Positions 23,764-32,319 of a stretch of DNA of 52,661 nucleotides are shown here, one piece after another. The position numbers were made by a program, and so were the translations under genes. The stretch is from an uncultured Planctomycetota bacterium. Its GTDB lineage: Bacteria; Planctomycetota; Phycisphaerae; UBA1845; UTPLA1. The stretch spans positions 1 through 52,661 of the forward strand of contig CAADGE010000015.1 in assembly GCA_900696465.1 (NCBI GenBank), read 5' to 3'. Each line of letters opens with the position of its first letter. Position 1 is the stretch's first letter. The notes under the pieces are model-generated. The model saw only the letters and a list, made by a program, of their open reading frames with translations. It was not told the DNA's origin and made no database searches.

Positions 23764-25317
23764 ATGAACGAGAACGAAATGGATAATCGGACTTACTCGG
23801 ACGGCTTCTCCTCGCGGAGCGTCGCAGCCCTGCTGGCTGCCTGCTGCTTCGTGCTGATTTCTGTTTCGCAGGTGTCGGCTGCGGAGGATGCAACTGCCGC
23901 ACAGGCCTTCCGAAAACAGTTGCACAACGTGCTAACCGGCCACGGCGACCCGAAGGCGCGAATGTCCGTCCGTGTCGTTGACTTGTCCACCGGTCAGAGC
24001 ATCTACGACCACGACTCCGATACCTGTCTTATTCCTGCGAGCAACATGAAGCTGATGGTCATAGCCGCTGCGATCGATCGCTTCGGGACGGATCACCAGT
24101 TCCAGACCATCCTCGCGATCCGCGGTCGCGATCTCGTCGTGGTCGGCGGTGGCGACCCGACCTTCGGTGACGAGAAGCTCTGCGCCGCCCGCGGCGAGGC
24201 CATCACCGCCGTCTTTCACGAATGGGCCGGGAAACTCAAGGCCGCAGGCATTCAGCAGGTCTCAGGAAACCTGGTGATTGACGACTCCTGCTTTGACCGT
24301 CAGTTCATTCATCCGAATTGGCCACCGGACCAGTTCCAGGCGTGGTACGAGGCCCCGATCGGCGGTCTCAATTTCAATGCGAATTGTTTCGATGTTTCCG
24401 TCAAACCCGGCAAGCCCGGACAGCAGGCCGCCGTTTCGCTGGTCCCCGGCAACGTCCTGCTCAAGATCGTGAACCAGACCAGGTCCGGTGAGAAACACCA
24501 GCCGGCCGCTCGCCGCAAGGCCGGTACCGACGAAGTGATCGTCAGCGGCAGCGTTACCCGATCAGACCGGCTTGGCCCGATTACCGTCCGCGATCCTGGT
24601 CTCTACTTCGGCTACGTCTTACGGACGGTTCTCGCTGCCAAGGGCATTCGGGTTCAGGGCAACGTAGTCCGCGAGAAAGTCGATCTCGGTCCGGATCGCA
24701 TTCCGGTCGGAGGTCATGGTGTAGCCATTCATCGCGCGCCGATGCTGGATGCCGCCCAACGCGCAGGTCGGCAGAGTCTCGGCATGATGGCTGAGGGGCT
24801 CATCAAGCTGCTCGCAAAGGAGGAAACAGGTGTGGGCTCGTGGGATGGTGGCCGGATGGCGATGGAAAAATTCTTCCTCAAATCCGGCGTTTCACCGGGT
24901 CAATTCACGGTAGACGACGGCAGCGGTCTTTCGCGCCGCAATCTGCTCAGCGCCACGGCGACCACGCAAGTCCTCGCCGCCATGTACAAAGCCCCCGGAG
25001 ACCGCTTTCAGGCCTTGCGAGATTGTCTCGCCCGGCCTGCACGCGACGGCACTCTCAAGCGTCGCATGACCGGCCCGGATACAAAAGACCGCATCTTCGC
25101 CAAGACCGGCTACATCAACGGCGTACGCACCCTCGCGGGCTATGTGCAGACGAAGTCCGGGAGATGGCTGGCGTTCGCCATTTACTACAATGGCACCGGC
25201 AAGACTCGTCCACTGGCGCAGCTTCAGGATAAGGCGTGTGAAATCATGGTCCGCTGGCCTGACCTCAGTACGACCGGTCAAACCGCCGGCGCGGCCTCAG
25301 ACGGGGCTTCCCGGTAG
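23764..25317 (+). CDS. dacB: D-alanyl-D-alanine carboxypeptidase/endopeptidase (PBP4, peptidase S13)
   Basis: This periplasmic penicillin-binding protein trims peptidoglycan peptides and cross-links. Its 517 residues begin with a signal peptide (VAALLAACCFVLISVSQVSAA). The SxxK motif is S93-N-M-K96 in PASNMKLM, followed by the S13-type insertion domains (GNLVIDDSCFDR, WPPDQFQAWYEAPIGGLNFN). The SGLSRRN segment (about 381-387) and K447-T-G in FAKTGYINGVRTLAGYV complete the active site. Two ATGs, 23764 and 23779, are possible; neither has a strong ribosome site. Its 3' end overlaps the convergent DUF1844 gene by 21 nt. Confidence 0.9.
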   Translation: MNENEMDNRTYSDGFSSRSVAALLAACCFVLISVSQVSAAEDATAAQAFRKQLHNVLTGHGDPKARMSVRVVDLSTGQSIYDHDSDTCLIPASNMKLMVIAAAIDRFGTDHQFQTILAIRGRDLVVVGGGDPTFGDEKLCAARGEAITAVFHEWAGKLKAAGIQQVSGNLVIDDSCFDRQFIHPNWPPDQFQAWYEAPIGGLNFNANCFDVSVKPGKPGQQAAVSLVPGNVLLKIVNQTRSGEKHQPAARRKAGTDEVIVSGSVTRSDRLGPITVRDPGLYFGYVLRTVLAAKGIRVQGNVVREKVDLGPDRIPVGGHGVAIHRAPMLDAAQRAGRQSLGMMAEGLIKLLAKEETGVGSWDGGRMAMEKFFLKSGVSPGQFTVDDGSGLSRRNLLSATATTQVLAAMYKAPGDRFQALRDCLARPARDGTLKRRMTGPDTKDRIFAKTGYINGVRTLAGYVQTKSGRWLAFAIYYNGTGKTRPLAQLQDKACEIMVRWPDLSTTGQTAGAASDGASR

Positions 25318-25683
25318 TGGGCCACCCGCTCCGCGCATGGCTTCCACGTAGGCCATGCGTAGCTGATGGAGCGTTGTATCCAGAAGTCGCTTTTCGTCCG
25401 GGCTGAGGTTGCCCTGCGTCTTCTTGTCCAGCACGTCCAGCATGTCGATGTGGTGCTTGGCCAGTTCCAGATTCGGGGGGATTTCCTGCCCGCCCGGCCC
25501 TGCGAAACCGCCCAGACCGACCAGGGCCTGCATGGCGATGATCTGCACCAGACCGACGAAATCGGCATTCGGCAACTGCCTCATGCCGGCCGTTTCGACG
25601 GATTCTGCTAGCCGGGCCTTCTCGGCGGCCGCCTGGCTTTTCCAATCGTCATCGATGTGCAATCGGGTGCCTTCGTCGGACAT
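25297..25683 (-). CDS. DUF1844-domain protein
   Basis: A 128-residue cytoplasmic protein of unknown function. GGAGG precedes the ATG by about 9 nt. The DUF1844 core is recognisable: FVGLVQIIAMQALVGLGG, then NLELAKHHIDMLDVLDKKTQGNLSPDEKRLLDTTLHQLRMAYVE. The N-terminal DDDWKSQAAAEKARLAE helix is also usual. The family is conserved in planctomycetes, acidobacteria and deltaproteobacteria. Its 3' end overlaps dacB on the other strand. Confidence 0.85.
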   Translation of the reverse strand: MSDEGTRLHIDDDWKSQAAAEKARLAESVETAGMRQLPNADFVGLVQIIAMQALVGLGGFAGPGGQEIPPNLELAKHHIDMLDVLDKKTQGNLSPDEKRLLDTTLHQLRMAYVEAMRGAGGPLPGSPV

Positions 25684-25949
25684 CGGGGCTGCCTCCGGAT
25701 AGTTCGTGTCTCATAGCCAATCGTTGATTCAATCCGTGACCCAGCAATAACTCAAAAATCGGCGTCCCGCAAGCAGGTCGGCAAAATCGTAAAAAAGGGC
25801 TTGCCCAAAGCGACCGAATCAGGCCAAACTGGTAGACCTTCTTCGACGTCGGTGACGTTGAGGAGCGGGCCACGGGCCGTCCGCGGTCGCGCTGACGCGT
25901 TTTCTCACACCAGACAACTTGGCCTCTTTTTGGGCAGGAGGACGAAACC
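25684..25949. other. Divergent intergenic region, DUF1844 / TldD-like
   Basis: This 266-nt gap must hold promoters for both directions. It contains the AT-rich patch around 25781-25800 (AAATCGTAAAAAAGGG) but no -35/-10 pair I would defend. The ribosome site GGAGGACGAAACC for the TldD-like gene is at its right end. Confidence 0.4.
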
Positions 25950-27704
25950 ATGAAACGACGAAGCCGTCACTTCGAGTGCCGATTCTTCGCGTGCGCGCTG
26001 GCCGCCGCGATGCTGCTGACGTGGTCGGCGCAGCAGGTCGTACAGGGAGCAGACAAAGCTCATCCGCTGCTGGACATCCTCCAGAGCGAGATGGACTTGT
26101 CCATGAAAGGACTGGTCGGCGCGGACGACATCAAGCCCTATTTCATCGAGTACACCGTCAGCGACCAGCACAGCATCAGCATCTCCGCGACGCTCGGTGC
26201 CCTGACCAACGAAAGCGAGAACCGCAGCCGTCTTCTCGATGTCAGCGTCCGCTGCGGCGATTACGCCTGCGACAACACACGGCAGATTCGTGGGCAGGGC
26301 TACCTGGGCGCATTGGAAGGCCGCATGGGTGGTCAGACGGCTCTCCCGCTTGATGACGACCCCATCGCCACGCGCCACGCCGTCTGGCTGGCGACGGACG
26401 AACAGTTCAAATCCGCCGTGCGTCGCCTTGCACAGGTCAAAGCCAACCTCAAGGTCAAGGTCGAGGAGGAAGACCCGTCCGACGATTTTTCGAAGGAAGA
26501 GCCGAGCGTCCACATCGGGCCCTGGGTCGAACAGTCCTGCGACCGCGTGTGGTGGGCCGAGCGGATGCGCAAGCTCTCGCGTCGATTTCGCGATCATCCG
26601 CAGATCTACAGTTCCAGTGTTTCGCTCAGCGGCAGCGCCGGCAATCGTCTCGCAGTCAACAGCGAAGGCAGCCGCCTCCAGTTCGGCAGGGGGTGGTGGC
26701 GCGTCGGTATCTACGCAACAACCATCGCCGAAGATGGAATGGAACTCTGGCAGTACAAGTCTTTCGACGCCCACAGCCCCGACGGTCTGCCGGATGAGAA
26801 CACACTCGCAGATGCCGTCGATCAGCTCATTCAGGAATTGAAGGCCCTGCGGGATGCTCCGATCGTCGATCCCTACACCGGTCCGGCCATTCTGATGAAT
26901 CGCGCCAGCGGCGTCTTTTTTCACGAAATCTTCGGCCACCGCATCGAGGGACATCGTCAGAAGGACGTTGAGGAGGGGCAGACCTTTGCCAAGAAGATCG
27001 GCAAGGAAGTCCTGCCGTCCTTCCTCAGCGTGATCGACGACCCTTCGAAACGACAATTCGGCAAGATCGACCTGAACGGCTTCTTTGAGTTCGACGACGA
27101 ATCCGTGCCTGCACAGCCGGCTCGCCTTGTTGAACAAGGCGTCCTGAAGTCGTTCCTGCTCTCCCGCTCACCGACTCGGGGATTTACCAAGTCCAACGGT
27201 CATGGCCGCGCACAACCTGGCATGAAGCCCGTCGCCCGGCAGGGAAATCTTTACGTCGAATCGACAAAGCAGGTTCCCTTTGCCGAGTTGCGAAAGCTGC
27301 TGATTGAAGAGGTCAGGCGACAGGACAAAGAGTATGGCCTGCTCTTCAGCGATATCTCCGGTGGCTTCACGATGACCCAGCGCTGGATGCCGCAGGCCTT
27401 CAAGGTCATGCCCATCCTCGTCTATAAGGTCTATGCTGATGGCCGCCCTGATGAACTCGTCCGCGGCGTCGACATCGTCGGTACGCCGTTGACCTGCTTC
27501 TCAAAGATCATCGCCACCGGCGACGACCCGGACGTGTTCAATGGCGTCTGCGGCGCCGAGTCCGGCATGGTTCCCGTCTCGGCGATCTCGCCGAGCATTC
27601 TGGTCGAACAGATCGAGATCGAGAAGAAACAGAAGGCCCAGGATCGCCCGCCGATTCTCGATGCCCCGATCGCATCCGAGCGGAAGGCCACGGCACAGCG
27701 TTAA
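25950..27704 (+). CDS. Exported TldD-like metalloprotease (catalytic type)
   Basis: A 584-residue member of the TldD/PmbA (peptidase U62) family. Unlike cytosolic TldD it has a signal peptide (FACALAAAMLLTWSAQQVVQGA), so it should act outside the cytoplasm. The zinc motif is present: H325-E-I-F-G-H330 in FFHEIFGHRIEGHRQ. Typical family stretches are NSEGSRLQFGR, DPYTGPAILMNRASGV, LLSRSPTRGFTKSNGHGR and FSDISGGFTMTQ. It is about 100 residues longer than E. coli TldD, mainly in the N-terminal domain (DIKPYFIEYTVSDQ). It is followed 30 nt later by a paralogue without the zinc motif, echoing the TldD/TldE heterodimer. Confidence 0.85.
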   Translation: MKRRSRHFECRFFACALAAAMLLTWSAQQVVQGADKAHPLLDILQSEMDLSMKGLVGADDIKPYFIEYTVSDQHSISISATLGALTNESENRSRLLDVSVRCGDYACDNTRQIRGQGYLGALEGRMGGQTALPLDDDPIATRHAVWLATDEQFKSAVRRLAQVKANLKVKVEEEDPSDDFSKEEPSVHIGPWVEQSCDRVWWAERMRKLSRRFRDHPQIYSSSVSLSGSAGNRLAVNSEGSRLQFGRGWWRVGIYATTIAEDGMELWQYKSFDAHSPDGLPDENTLADAVDQLIQELKALRDAPIVDPYTGPAILMNRASGVFFHEIFGHRIEGHRQKDVEEGQTFAKKIGKEVLPSFLSVIDDPSKRQFGKIDLNGFFEFDDESVPAQPARLVEQGVLKSFLLSRSPTRGFTKSNGHGRAQPGMKPVARQGNLYVESTKQVPFAELRKLLIEEVRRQDKEYGLLFSDISGGFTMTQRWMPQAFKVMPILVYKVYADGRPDELVRGVDIVGTPLTCFSKIIATGDDPDVFNGVCGAESGMVPVSAISPSILVEQIEIEKKQKAQDRPPILDAPIASERKATAQR

Positions 27705-27734
27705 CCGGCGACTTTGCAAACCGGAGGAATCATC

Positions 27735-29531
27735 ATGAATCGGTTGAATAAACTCGCAGCGATACTCGCGACCATTGCTCTGTTCGGCTCAACCAGTCTA
27801 CTCGCCGAGGACCGCCCGGCCGCCACGACGGCCGAGACGGTTCGCAAGGAGATGCAGCAGGATGTCGTCCTGCGCGCCCTGGTGGATGAACTGGCCCGAA
27901 ACATCGAGCGACTGAAGATCGAGGACATGGCCCAGCCCTATTTCATCGAATACGCACTGAACGATGGCACCGGTGCCTCCGTTTCCGCCCGGCTTGGCGC
28001 CGTCACCAGCCGCCGCGCCGATTCGCGCAGCCGCCGGCTCCGCACCGATGTGCGCGTCGGTGATTACGAACTGGACAACACCAACTTTCAGAGTGGTGGT
28101 TTCGGCGATTTTGGCTTCAGCGGCATGGGCGGTGGCATGTCCGGAATCAGCGTGCCGATCGAGGACGACTACACCGCCATCCGCCAGGCCCTCTGGTGGG
28201 CCACCGATCGCGACTACAAGTCTGTGGTCGAGGCCCTGGAGCGCAAGAGGGCCTTTATGGAAACCAAGCTGATTGAGGACAAGCCCGAGGATTTTTCGCG
28301 GGAGAAGCCCTCCGTGCATTTCGAGACGCCGGTCCGCGTCGAGCTTGACCTGGCGGCCCTCGAGAAGCTCGCCGTCGAATTATCCTCTATCTTTCGAGAG
28401 TTTCCCGACGTTCAGAGTTCCATCGTCAGTGCCTCCGGCGGCGCGTCGAATCGCTATCTGGTCAACAGCGAAGGCACCCGCATCCGCACGGCGAACACGA
28501 GCTATTCAATTACGATCACGGCTACCGTGCAGGCCGATGACGGCATGAAGATGACTGACACCATCACCGAGCGGGCCGAATCACTCGACAAGCTGCCGTC
28601 GCATTCCGATCTCGAAAAACAGTGTCGCGAGATGGTCGCACAGCTTCTGAAGATCAAGGACGCGCCTAAACTCGATGCCTATACCGGCCCCGTGCTGTTC
28701 GATGCCAGACCTGCGGCACAGATCTTTTTCCAGACCTTCTCATCCCGGTTCGCCGGGGGACAGCGTCCGGTCGGTGGGCAGGCGCAACCTGACGATTTCG
28801 AGAAGAAAATCGGCACCATCATCCTCCCCAAGAGCTTTACCGTGATGGACGACCCCACGCGCGAAGAGATCGATGGCACGCCCGTCGCCGCGCACTACCG
28901 GTACGATCAGCAGGGCGTTCCTGCGCAGCCCGTAACGCTTGTCGAGAAGGGCAAGCTGCTGGCCCAGGTCATGTCGAGGAACCCGTCTAAGGTTGCGAAG
29001 TCTTCTACCGGCCACGGTCGGGGAGACTGGCGCCCGAGTGCCTCGACGGGATGCCTGGTCGTCCAGACCAAGGGCGGCAAGAGTGTCGACGACCTCAAGC
29101 AGAAGCTCATCGAGCTCTGTGAGCAGGAGGACCTCGAGTTCGGCATTCGCATTGCAGCGCTGGGTGCCACCAGCGGCGGTATGGATAACCGCTTCAGCAT
29201 GCTGATGGAGTCCCTGGGCGGTGACTTCGGATTCAACCGCTTCGGCGGTGCGGCCGCGACACCCTTGGCCATCTACAAGGTCTATCGCGACGGACGTGAA
29301 GAACTCGTCCGTGGTGCCGAGATCGCCCGGATCGACCTGAAGGCCTTCAAACGAATCCCGGCCACAGGCAAAATGCTGTACGTCCACAACACCGGCAGCG
29401 GGGCCAGCGCCAAGACCGTCGCCGCGCCGGCCATGCTCTTCGAAGAACTGGACCTGGCGAAGATTGACCGCGACTTTGACAAACCGCCGATCCTCCCGAC
29501 GCCGCTCGCGCGGGCAGACAGGGAGAATTAA
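27735..29531 (+). CDS. Exported TldE/PmbA-like partner (zinc motif absent)
   Basis: A 598-residue paralogue of the gene upstream. The ATG at 27735 has an excellent GGAGGAATCATC site; the open extension to 27714 does not. A signal peptide is clear (KLAAILATIALFGSTSLLAE). Shared landmarks are QPYFIEYALNDG, GDYELDNT, FLVNSEGTRI-like YLVNSEGTRIRT, DAYTGPVLFDAR and a closing PPILPTPL. Where the partner has HEIFGH this protein has FQTFSS, so it cannot bind zinc in the same way. By analogy with TldE it is probably the non-catalytic subunit of a heteromeric exported protease. A Gly-rich loop (GGFGDFGFSGMGGGMSG) is inserted near residue 120. Confidence 0.85.
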   Translation: MNRLNKLAAILATIALFGSTSLLAEDRPAATTAETVRKEMQQDVVLRALVDELARNIERLKIEDMAQPYFIEYALNDGTGASVSARLGAVTSRRADSRSRRLRTDVRVGDYELDNTNFQSGGFGDFGFSGMGGGMSGISVPIEDDYTAIRQALWWATDRDYKSVVEALERKRAFMETKLIEDKPEDFSREKPSVHFETPVRVELDLAALEKLAVELSSIFREFPDVQSSIVSASGGASNRYLVNSEGTRIRTANTSYSITITATVQADDGMKMTDTITERAESLDKLPSHSDLEKQCREMVAQLLKIKDAPKLDAYTGPVLFDARPAAQIFFQTFSSRFAGGQRPVGGQAQPDDFEKKIGTIILPKSFTVMDDPTREEIDGTPVAAHYRYDQQGVPAQPVTLVEKGKLLAQVMSRNPSKVAKSSTGHGRGDWRPSASTGCLVVQTKGGKSVDDLKQKLIELCEQEDLEFGIRIAALGATSGGMDNRFSMLMESLGGDFGFNRFGGAAATPLAIYKVYRDGREELVRGAEIARIDLKAFKRIPATGKMLYVHNTGSGASAKTVAAPAMLFEELDLAKIDRDFDKPPILPTPLARADREN

Positions 29532-29657
29532 CAGACCTCGAAGTTCGTTGGATAGGGGACGTTCGTACCGGTCGAGAGAAGTCCGTCCGATGAAAAATAG
29601 AGGCCAGGGTCCGGGCGCGGCTGGGGGGAACCGCGTGCATCCGGAACGCCTGGCCGG

Positions 29658-29678
29658 GAATCTGAGTTTATCAGATTC
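29658..29678. repeat. Perfect 8-bp inverted repeat with 5-nt loop
   Basis: GAATCTGA and TCAGATTC flank GTTTA. There is no T run after it on either strand, so it is not a standard intrinsic terminator. It may be a protein-binding site or a Rho-dependent/processing hairpin downstream of the TldE-like gene. Confidence 0.5.
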
Positions 29679-29807
29679 ACGCCCCGGAAAACAAGACATT
29701 CTGTGGCGAACGGGCTTTTTATAGGCGCTCAATCTTTCCGTTGGGCTTGCGGGTGTCGCTGAGCAATTCTGCGCGCTTTGCCAACAGGACATGATCGATC
29801 GCGCCGG

Positions 29808-29833
29808 TTATCCACGTTCTAATCCGTGGACAA
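29808..29833. promoter_or_regulatory. Two inverted DnaA-box-like nonamers
   Basis: TTATCCACG (plus strand) and TTGTCCACG (minus strand, written CGTGGACAA on plus) face each other across 8 nt. Each differs from the consensus TTATCCACA at one or two places. They could also be read as an imperfect hairpin in a convergent gap. Function is uncertain. Confidence 0.35.
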
Positions 29834-29850
29834 CGAAGCGGTTGCGCAAT

Positions 29851-31107
29851 TCAGGATGAGGGACTACAGTGAACGTTTTCCCCGCCGATCCACACCTTAA
29901 CCAGATCACCCGTTCCGTGCAGAAGATTCCGCAACGGGTCCTGCGGGCCATTCGAACTCCATCGCACGGCAATAATGTCCGCGCGCTTGCCCGGCGAGAG
30001 TGTGCCGACTGCGTGACTCATAGCCAGCGCCTCGGCGCCGTGCCGTGTAGCCATGGCGAGAATTGTGGCCGGTTCGCTATCAGGAAAACACGTTTGGATG
30101 TATCGCATCTCGTCCAGCATGCTGAGGGTCGGCGTGCTCGCCAGACTGTCCGTGCCAAGGCAGACATTGACGCCCGCCGCCAGCAGCTCGCGCCACCGGT
30201 GCGGCGGATGTCCGAAATAAGAATGCGTCCGCGGACACCAGACAACGCTGCATCGACTTGCCGCGAGTCGGGCGATGGTCGCGTCATCGACGTAGTTTAC
30301 ATGCGCGAGGAGCATTTTTCGCCCGAGTGCGCCGCAAGACTCGAGATGCTTGAGCACATCACCAGGAGGTGTCGATTCTCCTCGCCGCACTTGATAGCGT
30401 GAGAGGTAATCCGCAACACGACCGCCGCCTTCGTGCAGCCATCGTGCCTCGTCCGCCGTCTCCAGGAAGTGCATGGTCAGCGGCGCATTGTGCTCGGTGG
30501 CCAGTTCAATAGCCGCGCACAGGTCGCTTCGAGTTACGGAGTAGGGGGCATGTGGAGAGATGCCCAGCCGAAGCCGGTCATCCTGCGTTATCGCACGTCG
30601 GAGTGAGTCGAATTGCTTGCAGAGCGTCACGGCATCGTTCGGCAGCGTCCGAGCGCCACTGATCAGTTCCAGATAGCAGACCTTGCGGATGGGTGATTGC
30701 ACAAGCAATTCGGCGCTGGCTCCCGTTCGAGAAATGTCGCCGATGGTCGTCGCGCCGCCGGCAATGCTCTCTGCCGCGCCATCCAGCACGGCCCGGCGTC
30801 GTTCTATTTCTGCATCGGGAGATCGGTTCAGCTTGACCAGTTCATCAAACCAGTCCCAGAGATTCCGCGATGTGATTCGCCCGCGAAGCCCGCCGAGTTC
30901 CAGATGAGTGTGGGCATTCACCAAGCCCGGCAGGAGAAGGACATCACCGAGGTCTTCAAACACGCCAGCGGCGCATGCGTCCGGTGTGCCGATGCTGTGA
31001 ATCCGGTCGCCGCGGACACAGACCACGCCGCCATCGATCGGCGGTCCATCCACCGGCACAACCCAGCGGGCCCGGTAACTCCGAATCGAATCAGATGAGT
31101 TCGTCAT
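29851..31107 (-). CDS. Amidohydrolase family deaminase (TrzN/AtzA / aminodeoxyfutalosine-deaminase type)
   Basis: A 418-residue metal-dependent deaminase or hydrolase. Metal ligands H66 and H68 lie in GLVNAHTHLELGG, with further ligands in SPHAPYS, MHFLETADE and the Asp in CLGTDSLAS. The ring-substrate deaminase subgroup (S-adenosylhomocysteine, aminodeoxyfutalosine, guanine) shares these features, including HVNYVDD. The HTHLEL form is common in aminodeoxyfutalosine deaminases of menaquinone synthesis, but substrate assignment by eye is weak. The ATG at 31107 lies 15 nt after the O-methyltransferase stop; a GTG at 31158 overlapping that gene is the alternative. The two genes are probably co-transcribed. 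Confidence 0.8.
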   Translation of the reverse strand: MTNSSDSIRSYRARWVVPVDGPPIDGGVVCVRGDRIHSIGTPDACAAGVFEDLGDVLLLPGLVNAHTHLELGGLRGRITSRNLWDWFDELVKLNRSPDAEIERRRAVLDGAAESIAGGATTIGDISRTGASAELLVQSPIRKVCYLELISGARTLPNDAVTLCKQFDSLRRAITQDDRLRLGISPHAPYSVTRSDLCAAIELATEHNAPLTMHFLETADEARWLHEGGGRVADYLSRYQVRRGESTPPGDVLKHLESCGALGRKMLLAHVNYVDDATIARLAASRCSVVWCPRTHSYFGHPPHRWRELLAAGVNVCLGTDSLASTPTLSMLDEMRYIQTCFPDSEPATILAMATRHGAEALAMSHAVGTLSPGKRADIIAVRWSSNGPQDPLRNLLHGTGDLVKVWIGGENVHCSPSS

Positions 31108-31121
31108 CGGCTGCGCTGCGC

Positions 31122-31787
31122 TCAGGCAAAGGCCCGATTGAGCTTCACACCGATCCACAGGCCATCACCGATTGGCACGATGATACGCTGCAGTGTCTCG
31201 ATCGTCGCCATGTGGTCGTTGAAGGCGCGGATGGCCGGCGCCTCCGGGTCCGTCGGTTGGTCGTCGAAAAGCTGACCGAATGCAAATGCGTTGTCCGCCA
31301 TGATCAGCCCGCCGTTCCGCACGAGTCGCAGACACTGCGACAGATAGTCGATGTAGCTCTTCTTGTCTGCATCGAGAAAGGCCGCGTCGAATGAGTTTTC
31401 GGCGAACCTGGCCAGCACTTCGTTGCCCTTGCCGCGATGAACCGTGATGCGCTCGCTCACGTCCGATCGTGCGATCCACTTTTCCGCGAAGTCCGCATGG
31501 GCCGGGACGATCTCAATCGTGTGTACGCGGCCGCCAGGTGGCAGTGCCCGCGCCATGCAGATCGCCGAGTACCCGGCCAGCGTTCCAACTTCGACGACCT
31601 CGCGGGCCATTGCCAGTCGGAGCAGGATCTGCATGAGCGCCGCCTGTTCCGGCGCGATCCAGATCGACGGAATCCCTTCAGATCGGGCGGCGTCTTTCAG
31701 CTCGCGCAGGAAGTCGTCCTCCTGCGTTGTTCGCGCGGCCAGATAGGCGAAGTGTTCCCGGGTCACCGAGCTGGACTGTTCAGACAT
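31122..31787 (-). CDS. Class I SAM-dependent O-methyltransferase (CCoAOMT/COMT-like)
   Basis: A 221-residue methyltransferase of the family that methylates catechol-type hydroxyls. Motif I is VVEVGTLAGYSAICMA (about 64-79), followed by GGRVHTIEIVPAHADFA. The metal-binding Asp region is FDAAFLDADKKSYIDYL and the second metal site is LIMADNAFAFGQ. The family length is usual. The acceptor is unknown. It is the first gene of a two-gene unit with the amidohydrolase downstream. Confidence 0.85.
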   Translation of the reverse strand: MSEQSSSVTREHFAYLAARTTQEDDFLRELKDAARSEGIPSIWIAPEQAALMQILLRLAMAREVVEVGTLAGYSAICMARALPPGGRVHTIEIVPAHADFAEKWIARSDVSERITVHRGKGNEVLARFAENSFDAAFLDADKKSYIDYLSQCLRLVRNGGLIMADNAFAFGQLFDDQPTDPEAPAIRAFNDHMATIETLQRIIVPIGDGLWIGVKLNRAFA

Positions 31788-31821
31788 GTCGTGATCCGTC
31801 GGGCGAGCGACCGGGCACAGG

Positions 31822-32319
31822 TCACTGTGTGAACTGCACCGAATCCAGAACCTGGTTCAGGATGTCCAGCAGGGTCTGGGAGTCAGTCTCGTCCAGCACA
31901 GAAATGATCAGGTTGTTTCCGCCGGGCAGGGTCGTTCCACCCGAATAGCTTGTACTCGTGCCCGAATCGCCCAGGTCCAGCGCCAGTTTCCGTACTTCGA
32001 ATGTGATCCCGTTGGGATTCGTGCGATCGGGCAGCTCCGTCACGGTCACGCCGTCAAGCGTTTGGTTGTTGTCGTTCGTCGGTTGACTGACCACCACGCT
32101 GATCGACGTTTGCGTCGACGACTGGACGTAATTCACACGGCTCAGCACCAAGAGGGCCTGGATCGTCGAAACCGCGCTGCACTCAAAGCCAGCAGGAACC
32201 GACAAGGTGAAACCAAAAGCCGAACCATTGAGCGGATTGGCACAGATCAGGGCCGGTCCATTGCAGTTACCGGCGACGCAACTCACGAGAAGCACAAGCG
32301 CAAGGATAAACTTTCGCAT
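31822..32319 (-). CDS. Putative lipoprotein of unknown function
   Basis: A 165-residue exported protein. AAAGGATCATCC precedes the ATG. The N-terminus MRKFILALVLLVSCVAGNC has a lipobox-like LVSC, so lipidation at Cys14 is plausible, although a second Cys (19) follows. The rest is Ser/Thr/Asn-rich and beta-prone (STQTSISVVVSQPTNDNNQTLDG), with a conserved-looking end SQTLLDILNQVLDSVQFTQ. I recognise no family. A hairpin GGTCGGC/GCCGACC (32342-32361) lies in the leader just upstream of the ribosome site. Confidence 0.6.
   Translation of the reverse strand: MRKFILALVLLVSCVAGNCNGPALICANPLNGSAFGFTLSVPAGFECSAVSTIQALLVLSRVNYVQSSTQTSISVVVSQPTNDNNQTLDGVTVTELPDRTNPNGITFEVRKLALDLGDSGTSTSYSGGTTLPGGNNLIISVLDETDSQTLLDILNQVLDSVQFTQ

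Larger units (their letters stand above)
29532..29850. other. 319-nt convergent intergenic region
   Basis: No gene is supported here. The gap carries a perfect inverted repeat (29658-29678) and a pair of DnaA-box-like nonamers (29808-29833), both listed separately. No U-tract terminator is evident for either convergent gene. Confidence 0.5.

Noticed and set aside
25905-27137. A 410-codon minus-strand frame antisense to the TldD-like gene
   Set aside because: Shadow of an obvious metalloprotease gene; no start signal and no family motif.
29808-29833. Replication origin call based on DnaA-like boxes
   Set aside because: Only two imperfect boxes, no AT-rich unwinding region and no dnaA/dnaN/gidA neighbours.
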